Source of the DNA: an uncultured Clostridia bacterium
GTDB taxonomy: Bacteria; Bacillota; Clostridia; Christensenellales; Aristaeellaceae
Length of the DNA stretch: 33,218 bases
Direction: 5' to 3'
NCBI GenBank assembly: GCA_934647305.1
Contig: CAKUFI010000027.1
Location: forward strand, 1-33,218
Part shown: positions 1 through 8,426 of the stretch, in pieces
Position numbering within the stretch: the first letter of the stretch is position 1
Layout: every line of letters starts with the position of its first letter
Made by a program: the position numbers and the translations under genes
Notes under the pieces: generated by a model
What the model was told of the DNA's origin: nothing
Database searches by the model: none
What the model saw: the letters and a program-made list of their open reading frames with translations, nothing else

Positions 1-2
1 AC

Positions 3-89
3 ACGCCGCTGGGCACGATTGAAAGTTCGAAAGGGCTGCGGCCCTCTCGAGCTCTCCGGGGGTTTTTTGACAGTCTGCGGCTTTTCTGA
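3..89 (+). CDS. possible 3' end of a gene entering from upstream
   Basis: Frame 3 is open from the window edge to a TGA at 87-89. The last codons (RLF, then stop) are the same as those ending hydE at 28567, because both are supplied by the same hairpin repeat. The start and body of any gene lie outside the window, so no function can be given. It may equally be non-coding repeat sequence. Confidence 0.25.
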   Translation, partial: TPLGTIESSKGLRPSRALRGFFDSLRLF

Positions 90-97
90 GAAAAGCC
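79..97. repeat. dispersed hairpin repeat GGCTTTTC-TGA-GAAAAGCC, copy 1
   Basis: This is a perfect 8-bp stem around a TGA loop. Identical hairpins occur at 5683-5701 and 28557-28575. Here and at 5683 it is followed by the same string (CTCTCCCCAGACCCCTCACG then AAAAGCAC). Nearby, 43-57 (CCTCTCGAGCTCTCC) matches 28576-28590. Each copy lies at or close behind a gene end. It may act as a terminator or mRNA 3'-end element, but no strong T-run follows. Confidence 0.75.
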
Positions 98-126
98 TCT
101 CCCCAGACCCCTCACGAAAAGCACCT

Positions 127-246
127 GCAAGAAAAGGATAATATCTCAGGACAAGTGTATTTCTTGCCTGAAAGGCAGAGTTGACGGCAGCGTCGGCAGA
201 AGAGGATAATAATCTCAGGGCAGGCGTATTTCCTGCCTGACAGGCA
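127..246 (+). repeat. two tandem 69-bp-spaced hairpin units upstream of moxR
   Basis: Two similar units follow each other with a 69-bp offset. Unit A pairs TCAGG (146-150) and CAAG (152-155) with CTTGCCTGA (163-171). Unit B pairs TCAGG (215-219) and CAGG (221-224) with CCTGCCTGA (232-240). Both have a one-base bulge and a 7-base loop ending GTATTT. Each is preceded by AGGATAATA or a close variant. The stems differ by a compensated pair. A looser relative lies at 5726-5780. The function is unknown. Confidence 0.6.
181..210 (+). promoter_or_regulatory. possible promoter for the moxR operon
   Basis: TTGACG (181-186) and GATAAT (205-210) are separated by 18 bp and lie about 175 bp upstream of the moxR start. 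They fall between and inside the tandem hairpin units, so the match may partly reflect repeat sequence. Confidence 0.35.
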
Positions 247-384
247 AGGCATATCCTCCTGAAAACGAAAAACAGAGCCTGCCGCGGCGGGGGCGTTTGC
301 GGAGAACGTGAAGAACGATTCGCAGGCGCTTCCCCCAGCCGTCGGGCCTCGCACAGAACGGATCAACAGAAGGGAGCATTACAA

Positions 385-1341
385 ATGGAGCGCAAGGACA
401 TTCAGGTACTGGCAAAAAAGGTGGCGGATCAGATCGGACGGGTGATCGTGGGCAAGCGGGACACGGTGGAGCTGCTGCTCACGGCGATGATCGCGCGGGG
501 GCACGTGCTGCTCGAGGACGTGCCGGGCACGGGCAAGACGGTGATGGCCAAATCGCTGGCGAAGTCGCTGTCCTGCGGCTTTTCGCGGATTCAGTTCACG
601 CCCGACCTGCTGCCCTCGGACGTGACCGGCCTGTCGGTCTACGACGCGCGCAGGGGCGAGTTCGAATTCAAACCCGGCCCGGTGTTCACCAACGTGCTGC
701 TGGCCGACGAAATCAACCGCGCCACCCCCCGCACGCAGAGCGCTCTTTTGGAGTGTATGGAAGAGCGGCAGGTGACGGTGGACGGCGTGACGCGGCCGCT
801 GAGCGAGCCGTTTCTGGTGGTGGCGACGCAGAACCCGCTGGAGACGCAGGGCACCTTCCCCCTGCCCGAGGCGCAGCTGGACCGCTTCCTGATGAAGCTG
901 ACCCCCGGCTATCCCACCACGCGGGAGGCGCTGGACATCCTGAATCGCTTTATCGAGGACAACCCGCTCGCCGAGCTGACCCCTGTCGCCTCGGCCGAGG
1001 AGATCCGCGAGGCGCAGCGGCTGTTTACCGGGGCGTACGTCTCCGAGCCGGTGCGCGAGTACATCGTGGCGCTGTGCGAAAAGACGCGCGAGATGCCGTC
1101 GGTCGCAACCGGCGTCAGTCCCCGCGGCATGCTGTCGCTGCTTCGCGCCTGCCAGGCCTACGCGCTGGTAAAGGGGCGCGACTTCGTGACCCCGGACGAC
1201 GTGAAGGCGCTCGCTGTGCCGGTGCTGGCTCACCGCATCATACTCAGCGGCCTGTTCGGGCGCAGCGCGCGGGCGGAAGACGTGGTGAAGGAATCCCTGG
1301 CCGCGATCACTGCCCCGACCGAGTCCCCCGAAAGGGCGTGA
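385..1341 (+). CDS. MoxR-family AAA+ ATPase
   Basis: This 318-residue cytoplasmic AAA+ ATPase has the usual length of the MoxR family. The Walker A motif GTGKT is at residues 48-52, the Walker B motif LLADE at about 105-109, and the sensor-1 asparagine in ATQNP at about residue 150. It is followed by the family signature QGTFPLPEAQLDRF. A GGGAG ribosome binding site lies 9 bases before the ATG. MoxR ATPases act as chaperone-like factors, often for proteins with metal-binding VWA or DUF58 domains. That fits the next gene, which starts 4 bases after this stop. The operon continues with a DUF4129-like membrane protein, the common MoxR-DUF58-TgpA arrangement thought to work at the cell envelope. 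The exact client is not known. The family assignment is firm. Confidence 0.95.
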   Translation: MERKDIQVLAKKVADQIGRVIVGKRDTVELLLTAMIARGHVLLEDVPGTGKTVMAKSLAKSLSCGFSRIQFTPDLLPSDVTGLSVYDARRGEFEFKPGPVFTNVLLADEINRATPRTQSALLECMEERQVTVDGVTRPLSEPFLVVATQNPLETQGTFPLPEAQLDRFLMKLTPGYPTTREALDILNRFIEDNPLAELTPVASAEEIREAQRLFTGAYVSEPVREYIVALCEKTREMPSVATGVSPRGMLSLLRACQAYALVKGRDFVTPDDVKALAVPVLAHRIILSGLFGRSARAEDVVKESLAAITAPTESPERA

Positions 1342-1345
1342 TGGG

Positions 1346-2455
1346 GTGAGCGTGCTGTGGATTCTGGTGGTTGCGGGCGCGCTGGCGGTGCTTCAGAGCC
1401 TGCTGTTCTCGCTGACCAACCTGCGGCGCATCCATTACACCCGCCGCTTCAGCCGCGCGACCGCCTATGAGGGTGAAACAGTCGAGCTGATCGAGGTCAT
1501 CCGCAACGCCAAGCCCTTTCCGGTACCCTGGCTGCGGGTGGAGTCGCGCATTTCGCCGTTTTTGCGGTTCGGCCGCGGCGGCGCAGACGAGGAGCGGGAA
1601 ATCGCGGCGCAGCAGTATCACCGCTCGGCGTTCTTCCTGGGGCCAATGTGCCAGGTCACGCGCCGGCACGAAGTGACCTGCCTCAAGCGCGGCCACTATG
1701 ACGTGGGCTCGGTGGCGCTGACGGCGGGCGACCTGGTGGGTCTGAGCGTGAAGAGCCGCCAGCTGACGCTGCCCTGCGAGCTGGACGTGTACCCGCGCAT
1801 ACTCTCCGAGCAGGAGCTGGCCACCCCCAGCACCCGCTGGCAGGGCGAGCTGCCCGTGCGCCGGTGGATCATGCCCGACCCGTTCCTGACGGCGGGCATC
1901 CGCGACTATCGCCCCGGCGACCCGCTGCGGGACGTGCACTGGCGCGCCACCGCCCGGATGGGCACGCTGCAGGTCAAGGTACGCGACTACACCGCCGACC
2001 CGCGCGTGATGGTGGTGCTGAACGTGCAGACCAGCGAAAAGCAGTGGGGCGACCTGATGGACTACGAGCAGGAGGGCGTGGAGCAGGGCATCCGCATCGC
2101 GGCCACGCTGTGCATGCGCGCGCTGGGCGCGGGCGTCGAGGCGGGCTTCGCGTCGAACGCCTGCCTGATCGGCGAAAAGGGAGAGGGCAAGACCGTGTTC
2201 GTGCCCGCCCGGCGCTCTCAGGCGCAGGCCAACATCCTGCTGGGCACGATGGCGAGGCTGCTGATTCACCGCGAAACCAGCTTCAACACCTTCCTGGACG
2301 AACTGTGCCTGGAGAAGGGCATCGACGTGGTGATCCTGTCCGCCTATGACAGCGAGGAGCTCCGCGCGCGCATGGCCAGACTGACCCGAAACGGCAACTC
2401 GGCCACGCTTTTGCGCCTGGAAAGGGGGAAACGCGATGCGCAGACTGCTTCATAA
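1346..2455 (+). CDS. DUF58 domain protein, membrane anchored
   Basis: This 369-residue protein starts at a GTG four bases after moxR. An N-terminal membrane helix (about residues 3-23) precedes a cytoplasmic or surface region. The DUF58 hallmark is present at about residues 185-205: DYRPGDPLRDVHWRATAR, then GTLQVK. DUF58 proteins have a VWA-like fold and are almost always encoded beside MoxR ATPases, as here. They are presumed to be remodelled by MoxR, but the biochemical role is not established. The 3' end overlaps the next gene by 20 bases, which suggests translational coupling. The GTG start was chosen because it gives the short intergenic gap and leaves the hydrophobic N-terminus intact. 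The family call is secure and the function is not. Confidence 0.9.
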   Translation: MSVLWILVVAGALAVLQSLLFSLTNLRRIHYTRRFSRATAYEGETVELIEVIRNAKPFPVPWLRVESRISPFLRFGRGGADEEREIAAQQYHRSAFFLGPMCQVTRRHEVTCLKRGHYDVGSVALTAGDLVGLSVKSRQLTLPCELDVYPRILSEQELATPSTRWQGELPVRRWIMPDPFLTAGIRDYRPGDPLRDVHWRATARMGTLQVKVRDYTADPRVMVVLNVQTSEKQWGDLMDYEQEGVEQGIRIAATLCMRALGAGVEAGFASNACLIGEKGEGKTVFVPARRSQAQANILLGTMARLLIHRETSFNTFLDELCLEKGIDVVILSAYDSEELRARMARLTRNGNSATLLRLERGKRDAQTAS

Positions 2456-3806
2456 GCTGGCGCTGGCGCTTTTGTTCTGCCTGAGCTTTGCGCCGGTGGC
2501 GCTGATCGGCGGGTGGAGCCTGCTGGGTAGCCTGCCCGCGGCGTTTACCCTGCTGGCGCTGGACGTGCCGGTCGCGTTTCTGCTGAGCCTGGTGCCGGGC
2601 TATGTGGGCGGTAAGATCAGGCATGCCGAGCCCGCCCAGCCCACCGTGCACCGCTTCGAGACCGAGAGCGAGAGCCGCTTTCTGGCCGAGGACGCGGAAA
2701 GGCGCAAAAAACCGCTGCGCGCGCCGCTGTGCGCGCTGTGCATGCTGGGTCTTGCGCTGGGAACGGCGCTTCTGCCCATCCCGGCCCTGGCGGGGGCCGG
2801 TCTGGTCATGCGGGCGCTTCAGGGCCTGCTCAGCGCGATACTGATTCCCTTCGCGCTGATGCTGGTGCTGGACGAGCAGAACCGGGTCTCAACCACCTGC
2901 GCGACCGGGTTTGCGATTTACCTGGCGGCGAGCGTATATCTGGCCTTCGAAAAGAACCCGGCGCTCACCCGGGCGATGTACGCGCTGGGGCTGGCCTTTC
3001 TGACGGTCGCGGCGCTGTTTCTCAACGAGCAGGCGCTCACGAACGGCGCGGCCAGCCGAAGGAGCGGACGGCCCAGCGCGCGTCTGCTGCGGCGCAACCG
3101 CGTAATTCTCTTATGCTTTGCGGCTCTGGGCGCGGTCATCCTGTACTTCGACCGCATCCGGCAGGCGGCGAGCCGCGCGGCCAGGGCGGCGCTGGCCTGG
3201 ATCTGGGAGGCGTTCGCGTGGCTGACCAACCTGTTTCTGGGCGGCGAGAGCGGCGGCTCGGGCGGCGGGGGCGGCGGCGACCTGTCCGGCCTGATGGAGG
3301 GCGGAGAGACCGGCGCGTTCTGGAAGTACACCGAGAAGTTCCTGATCGCGCTGGCGTTTATCCTGGCGGCGGCGGCGCTCGTCTGGCTGGGCGTCAGGGT
3401 GTACAGGCTGATCAGAAAGGGCGTGCTGCGGCTGCTTGAAAAGCTGCGCGGCGTGACCAGGAGCCTGGGCGAGGATTACGTGGACGAGCAGGAGAGCCTG
3501 GACTGGGGCGAGATGAGCCGCGGCGTGAAGGACGAGCTGAAAAAGCGGCTGGAGCGGCTCACCCGGCGCGAAAAGAAGTGGACGGAGATGGACGCGCGCG
3601 AAAAGGTGCGCTATGTCGTGCGGCGCATGTACAAAAGGGCGGGCGGTGGCCTGTCCAGCCTGACCATCCGCGAAGCCGCCTCTCAGCTCCCGCGCGGCAG
3701 CGCCTCCGAGGAGGAGGTCGCCTCGCTCTACGAGCAGGCGCGCTACGCCGAAACTGCGCCGACGCAGGAGCAGGCCGAACGGCTTCGAAGGGATGTGAAG
3801 CCATGA
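2436..3806 (+). CDS. polytopic membrane protein with DUF4129-like C-terminus (TgpA-like, no transglutaminase core)
   Basis: This 456-residue integral membrane protein begins inside the DUF58 gene, behind a GGGGG ribosome binding site. About six or seven hydrophobic segments occupy roughly residues 8-245. A glycine-rich linker (GGESGGSGGGGGGD) follows, then one more membrane helix at about 305-325. The charged cytoplasmic tail contains AREKVRYVVRRMYKRA and SLTIREAA, which resembles the DUF4129 domain at the end of TgpA proteins. In the usual MoxR-DUF58-TgpA operon, a transglutaminase-like domain sits between the membrane region and the last helix. Here only the glycine-rich linker is seen in that place. 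The stop overlaps the uvrC start (ATGA). A role at the envelope with MoxR and DUF58 is inferred from position only. Confidence 0.75.
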   Translation: MRRLLHKLALALLFCLSFAPVALIGGWSLLGSLPAAFTLLALDVPVAFLLSLVPGYVGGKIRHAEPAQPTVHRFETESESRFLAEDAERRKKPLRAPLCALCMLGLALGTALLPIPALAGAGLVMRALQGLLSAILIPFALMLVLDEQNRVSTTCATGFAIYLAASVYLAFEKNPALTRAMYALGLAFLTVAALFLNEQALTNGAASRRSGRPSARLLRRNRVILLCFAALGAVILYFDRIRQAASRAARAALAWIWEAFAWLTNLFLGGESGGSGGGGGGDLSGLMEGGETGAFWKYTEKFLIALAFILAAAALVWLGVRVYRLIRKGVLRLLEKLRGVTRSLGEDYVDEQESLDWGEMSRGVKDELKKRLERLTRREKKWTEMDAREKVRYVVRRMYKRAGGGLSSLTIREAASQLPRGSASEEEVASLYEQARYAETAPTQEQAERLRRDVKP

Positions 3807-5665
3807 CCGAGGAGCTTTCTCTCAAGCTGCGCTCGCTGCCCGATTCGCCCGGCTGCTACCTGATGAAGTCCCACGGCAGAATCATCTACGTCGGCAAGGC
3901 GAAGAACCTCAAAAACCGGGTCAGCCAGTACTTTCACAGCAGCCGCGACCACACGCCCAAGGTGCGCGCGATGGTCGAAAAGGTGGACGACTTCGACGTC
4001 GTGCTGGTGGACAGCGAGCTGGAGGCGCTCATCCTCGAATGCAACCTGATCAAACTGCACCGGCCGTGGTACAACATCCTGCTCAAGGACGACAAGCACT
4101 ACCCCTACATCCGCATCGACCCGAAGGCGGACTTTGCCACGGTCGACCTGGTGCGCAAGCCCGAAAAGGACGGCGCGCGCTACTTCGGCCCGTTTTTCAG
4201 CGCGACGGTGGTCAGGGAGCTGCTGGACGTGGTGCGCCTGGTGTTCCCGATACGCACCTGCCGCCGGGCGATTTCCCCGGACAGGCCGACGCGCCCCTGC
4301 GTGCAGTACGAGATCGGCCAGTGCGTGGGCCCGTGCACGGGAAACGTGACCCCCGAGGCCTACCGCGAGCTGATCGGGCGGGTGATCCGCTTCCTGGAGG
4401 GCGACGAAAAGCCCATCCTGCGCGAGCTGACCGAGCGGATGAAGGGAGCCGCGGCGCAGCTGCAGTATGAAAAGGCGGGCGTGTACCGCGACCGCATCGC
4501 CGCCGTGGAGCAGATCATGCAGAAGCAGAAGGCCATCGTGGCCGGGGGCGGCGATCAGGACGTGATCGTCACCCAGCGCCAGCAGGAGGACGCGCTGGTG
4601 CAGATGCTGCTGGTGCGCGGCGGCAAGATGATCGGCAGCGAGCTGCACGTGATCGAGCGGGCGGGCGACGAGCCCGAGGACGAAATCCTGCTCTCCTTCA
4701 TGCTGCAGTATTACGGCGAGGATCACATGCCCGCGCGCGAAATCCTGATCGGCCAGCCGGTCGCCGAGGTGGAGACGCTCGCCCCGCTGCTGTCCGAAAA
4801 GTGCGGCCGCAAGGTGGTCATCACCCAGCCCCAGCGCGGTGAAAAGCGGCAGCTGGTGGACATGGCGATGAAGAACCTGCGCGACGCGGCGCTCAAGCGC
4901 GAACGCCGCCTGGCCAACGCCTATTCCCGCACGCTGGGCGCGCTGCGCGAGCTGCAGGAGGTGCTGGGGATCGAAAATCTTCCCCTGCGCATTGAGGGCT
5001 ACGACATCTCCAACACCCAGGGCGCGCAGTCGGTCGGCTCGATGGTGGTCATGAAGGGCGGGCTTTCCTCCAATAAGGATTACCGCATCTTCCGCATCCG
5101 CACCGTCGAGGGGCCGAACGACTTCGCCAGCATGCGCGAGGTCATCACCCGCCGCCTGACCCACGGCCTGAAGGAGCGCGAGGAGCGCCTGTCTCAGGGG
5201 CTCGACCCGGCCGGCGGCAAGTTCTCCGAGCTGCCCGACCTGATCCTGATCGACGGCGGCCGGGGGCAGCTGAACGCGGCGCTCGAGGCGATGCGCGAGT
5301 GCGGCCTGAGCATCCCGATGTTCGGCCTGGCCAAGCGCGTGGAGGAAATCGTGCTGCCCGACGAGGAGACCTCGATCTTCCTCGACCGGCACAGCGAGGC
5401 GCTCCACCTCATCCAGCGCCTGCGCGACGAGGCTCACCGCTTCGCCATCACCCACCACCGCTCGCTGCGCTCCTCCGCCGCGCTTTCCTCCCGCCTGGAC
5501 GCGATTCCGGGCATAGGCCCCGCCCGAAAGCGCGCCCTGCTCACCCATTTCACCACCATCCAGGAGCTGCTCGCCGCCGACGAAAAGGCGCTGTGCCAGG
5601 TCGACGGCGTCTCCGAAAAGACCGCCGCGCTCATCTGGCGCGCCCTGCACGGGGAGGAAACGTAG
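3803..5665 (+). CDS. uvrC: excinuclease ABC subunit C
   Basis: UvrC makes the two incisions in nucleotide excision repair after UvrA and UvrB locate DNA damage. The 620-residue product has the normal length. The N-terminal GIY-YIG nuclease covers about residues 13-95 (PGCYLM, IIYVGKAKNLKNRV, ELEALILECNLIK). The UVR motif that contacts UvrB is at about 220-245 (LQYEKAGVYRDRIAAVEQI). The RNase H-like 5' nuclease spans about 385-540 (EGYDISNTQG, LILIDGGRGQL, FAITHHR). The C-terminal helix-hairpin-helix pair is at about 560-615 (IPGIGPARKRALL, VDGVSEKTA). A longer frame runs upstream, but the ATG at 3803 was chosen because it overlaps the previous stop as ATGA and gives the canonical N-terminus. 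It is translationally coupled to the MoxR operon, an unusual neighbourhood for uvrC. Confidence 0.97.
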   Translation: MTEELSLKLRSLPDSPGCYLMKSHGRIIYVGKAKNLKNRVSQYFHSSRDHTPKVRAMVEKVDDFDVVLVDSELEALILECNLIKLHRPWYNILLKDDKHYPYIRIDPKADFATVDLVRKPEKDGARYFGPFFSATVVRELLDVVRLVFPIRTCRRAISPDRPTRPCVQYEIGQCVGPCTGNVTPEAYRELIGRVIRFLEGDEKPILRELTERMKGAAAQLQYEKAGVYRDRIAAVEQIMQKQKAIVAGGGDQDVIVTQRQQEDALVQMLLVRGGKMIGSELHVIERAGDEPEDEILLSFMLQYYGEDHMPAREILIGQPVAEVETLAPLLSEKCGRKVVITQPQRGEKRQLVDMAMKNLRDAALKRERRLANAYSRTLGALRELQEVLGIENLPLRIEGYDISNTQGAQSVGSMVVMKGGLSSNKDYRIFRIRTVEGPNDFASMREVITRRLTHGLKEREERLSQGLDPAGGKFSELPDLILIDGGRGQLNAALEAMRECGLSIPMFGLAKRVEEIVLPDEETSIFLDRHSEALHLIQRLRDEAHRFAITHHRSLRSSAALSSRLDAIPGIGPARKRALLTHFTTIQELLAADEKALCQVDGVSEKTAALIWRALHGEET

Positions 5666-5682
5666 GAAAACGCTGGGAAGAC

Positions 5683-5780
5683 GGCTTTTCTGAGAAAAGC
5701 CTCTCCCCAGACCCCTCACGAAAAGCACATGCAAGAAAAACATATTCTCTCTGAAGAAACGCAGTTCTTGCATGACAGGC
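5683..5780. repeat. dispersed intergenic repeat, copy 2 (hairpin plus adjoining element)
   Basis: GGCTTTTC/GAAAAGCC (5683-5701) repeats the hairpin at 79-97. The following 35 or so bases match those at 98-132 almost exactly. A looser inverted repeat follows, TGCAAGAA against TTCTTGCA, in the place of the paired units at 127-246. It lies 17 bases after the uvrC stop and ends before the dipeptidase ribosome binding site. Confidence 0.7.
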
Positions 5781-5827
5781 ACTGAAAAGACACACACATC
5801 AACGAACATGAAAGGAAGGATGATACC

Positions 5828-7231
5828 ATGTACAACGAGAAAATTGACCGGCTGATCGACGGCTGGAGGGACGAGCTGATCGAGACGCTGCGGCACTGGA
5901 TCGCCATCGACAGCCAGGCGGACGAGAGCGCGCCCGCCCCGAACGCCCCCTTTGGCCCGGCGGTGCGCGGCATGCTGGACGCGGCGCTCGCCGACGCGCG
6001 GAAGCTGGGCTTTGAGACCGAGGATGCAGAGGGCTACGCCGGGGTGGTCAAGCTGGGCGCGGGCGAGCAGACGATGGGCATCCTGGCGCACCTGGACATC
6101 GTGCCGGCCGGCGAGGGCTGGACGCACGCGCCCTTCGGCGGCGAAATCGAAAACGGCAGGCTGTACGGCCGCGGCACGGCGGACGACAAGGGCCCGGCGG
6201 TGGCGGCGCTGTTCGCGATGCGCGCGGTGCGGGAGGCCGGCGTGGCGCTCAGGGACGGCGTGCAGCTGATTCTGGGCTGCGACGAGGAAAACGGCATGGG
6301 CGACATGAAGTACTACCGCGAGCACCGCAAGGTACCGGACTACGCCTTCTCGCCCGACGCGGAGTTCCCGCTGATCAACATCGAGAAGGGCGGCCTGCAC
6401 GTGGTGCTGAGCGCGCAGGGCGGCGACGAAGCCTCCGCCCGCATCCCGGTCTACAGCCTGCACGCGGGCGAGCGCGTGAACGTGGTGCCCGGCACGGCGA
6501 CGGCTGAGGTGGGCACGGCGACCGTCAGCGCCGCCGAGATGAACGCGCTGCTTGCTGAAAAGGGGCTGAAGGTACGGGCAACCGACCTGGGCGACGGCCG
6601 CGCGCGGCTCGAGGCCACCGGCGTGGGCGCGCACGCCTCGATGCCGCACCTGGGCGTGAACGCGGCGGGTCTGCTGCTGATCGCGCTTCGCGAGCTGAAC
6701 GCAGGCGGCGGCAGCGCGCAGGCCATCGCGGCGCTGGCCGACAAGCTGGGGCTGGAGGGCGACGGCAAGTCCCTGAACATCGCCATGAGCGACGAAAAGA
6801 GCGGCGCGCTGACCTGCAACCTGGGCCTTCTGCGCTACGACGGCCAGGTCTTGCGCGCGCACCTAGACATCCGCTACCCGCTGTGCGCGGCCGAGCCCGA
6901 CCTGTGCGGCCGGATGGTGATGGCGCTGACCGGCACGCCGCTGAGCGTGTCGCGCGAGGGCGGCCACCCGGTGCACTACGTGCCCGAGGATCACCGGCTG
7001 GTTCGCGGCCTGCTCGAGGTGTACCACGACCTGACCGGCCTGCCCGCAAAGGCCATCGCCATCGGCGGCGGCACCTACTCGCAGACCATGCCCAACACCG
7101 TCGCCTTCGGCATCAACTTCCCGGGCGACGCAGACCCCTGCCACATGCCCGACGAGTTCGTGGACATCGACAAGCTGCTCCTGAGCGCCAAGATCATGGC
7201 CCACGCCATCGAGAAGCTGGCGGGCGAATAA
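5828..7231 (+). CDS. pepV: PepV/Sapep-type M20 metallodipeptidase
   Basis: This 467-residue cytoplasmic zinc dipeptidase belongs to family M20 and probably removes N-terminal residues from dipeptides. The metal ligands are in the expected places: H88 and D90 in AHLDIVPAG, D119/D120 in GRGTADDKGP, E153/E154 in GCDEENG, D177 in SPDAEFP and H439 in DPCHMPDE. From memory, the Lactobacillus PepV ligands have nearly the same numbering (H87, D119, E154, D177, H439), so the fold is very likely complete, including the lid domain. A GGAAGGA ribosome binding site precedes the ATG. The gene stands alone: a repeat separates it from uvrC, and a two-way terminator follows it. Relatives are sometimes annotated as Xaa-His dipeptidase or Sapep. 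Substrate range cannot be read from the sequence. Confidence 0.92.
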   Translation: MYNEKIDRLIDGWRDELIETLRHWIAIDSQADESAPAPNAPFGPAVRGMLDAALADARKLGFETEDAEGYAGVVKLGAGEQTMGILAHLDIVPAGEGWTHAPFGGEIENGRLYGRGTADDKGPAVAALFAMRAVREAGVALRDGVQLILGCDEENGMGDMKYYREHRKVPDYAFSPDAEFPLINIEKGGLHVVLSAQGGDEASARIPVYSLHAGERVNVVPGTATAEVGTATVSAAEMNALLAEKGLKVRATDLGDGRARLEATGVGAHASMPHLGVNAAGLLLIALRELNAGGGSAQAIAALADKLGLEGDGKSLNIAMSDEKSGALTCNLGLLRYDGQVLRAHLDIRYPLCAAEPDLCGRMVMALTGTPLSVSREGGHPVHYVPEDHRLVRGLLEVYHDLTGLPAKAIAIGGGTYSQTMPNTVAFGINFPGDADPCHMPDEFVDIDKLLLSAKIMAHAIEKLAGE

Positions 7232-7241
7232 GCGTATATGA

Positions 7242-7271
7242 AATTCCCCCGTCCGTATGGGCGGGGGAATT
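7242..7271. terminator. bidirectional terminator between convergent genes
   Basis: AATTCCCCCG (7242-7251) pairs with CGGGGGAATT (7262-7271). The inner TCC/GGG pairs extend the stem to 13 bp around a GTAT loop. It sits 10 bases after the dipeptidase stop and 12 bases beyond the end of the minus-strand secreted-protein operon, so it can serve both. Confidence 0.8.
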
Positions 7272-7283
7272 CAGGCAGGGTGA

Positions 7284-7838
7284 TTACTCGTTCGAGGTCT
7301 TGATGGAAAAGGTCAGCGTGCCGGTGTACTTGCCGTAGGGGAGCTTTTCATTCACACTGAAGTTCAGCGTGCAGGAAAGATCAGCCGTATTATCGCTCTT
7401 ATTACTCACACTGATTAGCGAAGTTGTATTTCTTATATAATCAGTTTTTGAGGAGGTAATCCAGCATTTCACCATACTTACATTTGAAGTATTCTTCAGG
7501 TACATATATGCCTTATCGTTAGAAGAAACGCCACCACCGCTGCCATAACCATAGCCACCCGAAAGGAGCACGTTCAACTCCGTAATATCCGTCAGCACGA
7601 AACCGCTCTTCAGCGTGACGGTCGCGGAGCCCTTGCCGGTCGTGGGGTCCAGGTCAATCTGCGAGGGGATAATGACGGTGTAGCTGGTGGGCTGCTCGCC
7701 CAGGTCGAGCACGACGCTGGCGCTGGCGCTCTTGGTCTCGCTCTCGGCGTTCAGCTCGGTGTCTGCCACCGCGCACGCGCTGCACAGCACCAAGCAGATA
7801 AGCAGCGCCGCGGCAAGAATCTTGCGGAAAGTGTTCAT
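7284..7838 (-). CDS. secreted beta-rich protein, paralogue of the next gene
   Basis: This 184-residue protein has a signal peptide (MNTFRKILAAALLICLVLCSACAVA) with a likely signal peptidase I cut after AVA, about residue 25. A lipobox is not convincing. The mature part starts with a serine/alanine-rich stretch, then VVLDLGEQPTSYTVIIPSQI and DLDPTTGKGSATVTLKSGF. It ends with LSCTLNFSV and GKYTGTLTFSIKT. The same landmarks occur in the same order in the 175-residue neighbour (7882-8409), so the two are diverged duplicates. The pattern suggests a beta-sandwich of the kind found in WxL-like or fibre-forming surface proteins, but I do not recognise a named family. It is the last gene of a four-gene operon and has a GGAGG ribosome binding site. 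A GYGYGSGGG loop is specific to this copy. Confidence 0.85.
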   Translation of the reverse strand: MNTFRKILAAALLICLVLCSACAVADTELNAESETKSASASVVLDLGEQPTSYTVIIPSQIDLDPTTGKGSATVTLKSGFVLTDITELNVLLSGGYGYGSGGGVSSNDKAYMYLKNTSNVSMVKCWITSSKTDYIRNTTSLISVSNKSDNTADLSCTLNFSVNEKLPYGKYTGTLTFSIKTSNE

Positions 7839-7881
7839 AAATTCAAACCTCCTTGAAATTGGTTGGATGGGTGGGAGTTAG

Positions 7882-8409
7882 TCAGAGAGGAGTAGTTCTA
7901 ACGATGAAGCTAATGTAGCCCGAATAGGAACCTGAAGAAGGCAATTCTCCATCCACAGCGAGATTCAAAGTGCAGGAAATATCCTCGCTGTTATCGTCTG
8001 TGTTATACACAGGGAGGATTTCATCTCCATACTTGACTGCTTTCCCTTCACTGTCTGTAATGTTATATAAAAGCTGTGTTCCGTTTGTCTTCTTTCGAAT
8101 AGCAAACTGTTCCTTGTTACTGTCAGAAGAAGAATGCTGGATTTCAAGATGCAGTTTTGACACATCCGTAAGTATAAAACCCTTTCTCACCTTGACAGTC
8201 AATGAGCCCGCGCCAGTTTGGGGATCAAGTTCAAGCGTTGCCGGGATAACAATCGTAAAACTGCTGGGTTCTTCCCCCAATTCCAAACTAACTTGTGTAG
8301 ACGCAGTCCAGCCAGATGAGCTTACAATGTGTTCTGCTTCCGCTCCGCAGCTGCACAGCACCAGACAGGCGAGCATTGTTACCGCAAGGAACCTGCGAAA
8401 CCTGTTCAT
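7882..8409 (-). CDS. secreted beta-rich protein, paralogue of the 7284-7838 product
   Basis: This 175-residue exported protein has a signal peptide (MNRFRRFLAVTMLACLVLCSCGAEA) with a probable cut after AEA. Mature landmarks are VSLELGEEPSSFTIVIPATL, then ELDPQTGAGSLTVKVRKGF and ILTDVSKLHLEI, with ISCTLNLAV and GSYSGYISFIVRT at the end. They parallel the downstream paralogue strand by strand. The DNA is visibly more AT-rich than the surrounding genes, which may mean recent arrival or relaxed codon use. Its start has a strong GGAGGAGG ribosome binding site, and the gene lies 17 bases after the membrane-anchored protein. A surface-exposed, possibly polymer-forming role is an inference from the paralogy, the exported neighbours and the beta-sandwich-like pattern. 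No enzyme motif is visible. Confidence 0.85.
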   Translation of the reverse strand: MNRFRRFLAVTMLACLVLCSCGAEAEHIVSSSGWTASTQVSLELGEEPSSFTIVIPATLELDPQTGAGSLTVKVRKGFILTDVSKLHLEIQHSSSDSNKEQFAIRKKTNGTQLLYNITDSEGKAVKYGDEILPVYNTDDNSEDISCTLNLAVDGELPSSGSYSGYISFIVRTTPL

Positions 8410-8426
8410 GGTTCAAACCTCCTCCC

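Noticed and set aside
3743..6862. A minus-strand open frame of about 1,040 codons
   Set aside because: It lies wholly opposite uvrC and the dipeptidase gene, which have clear family motifs. Long antisense frames are expected in GC-rich coding DNA.
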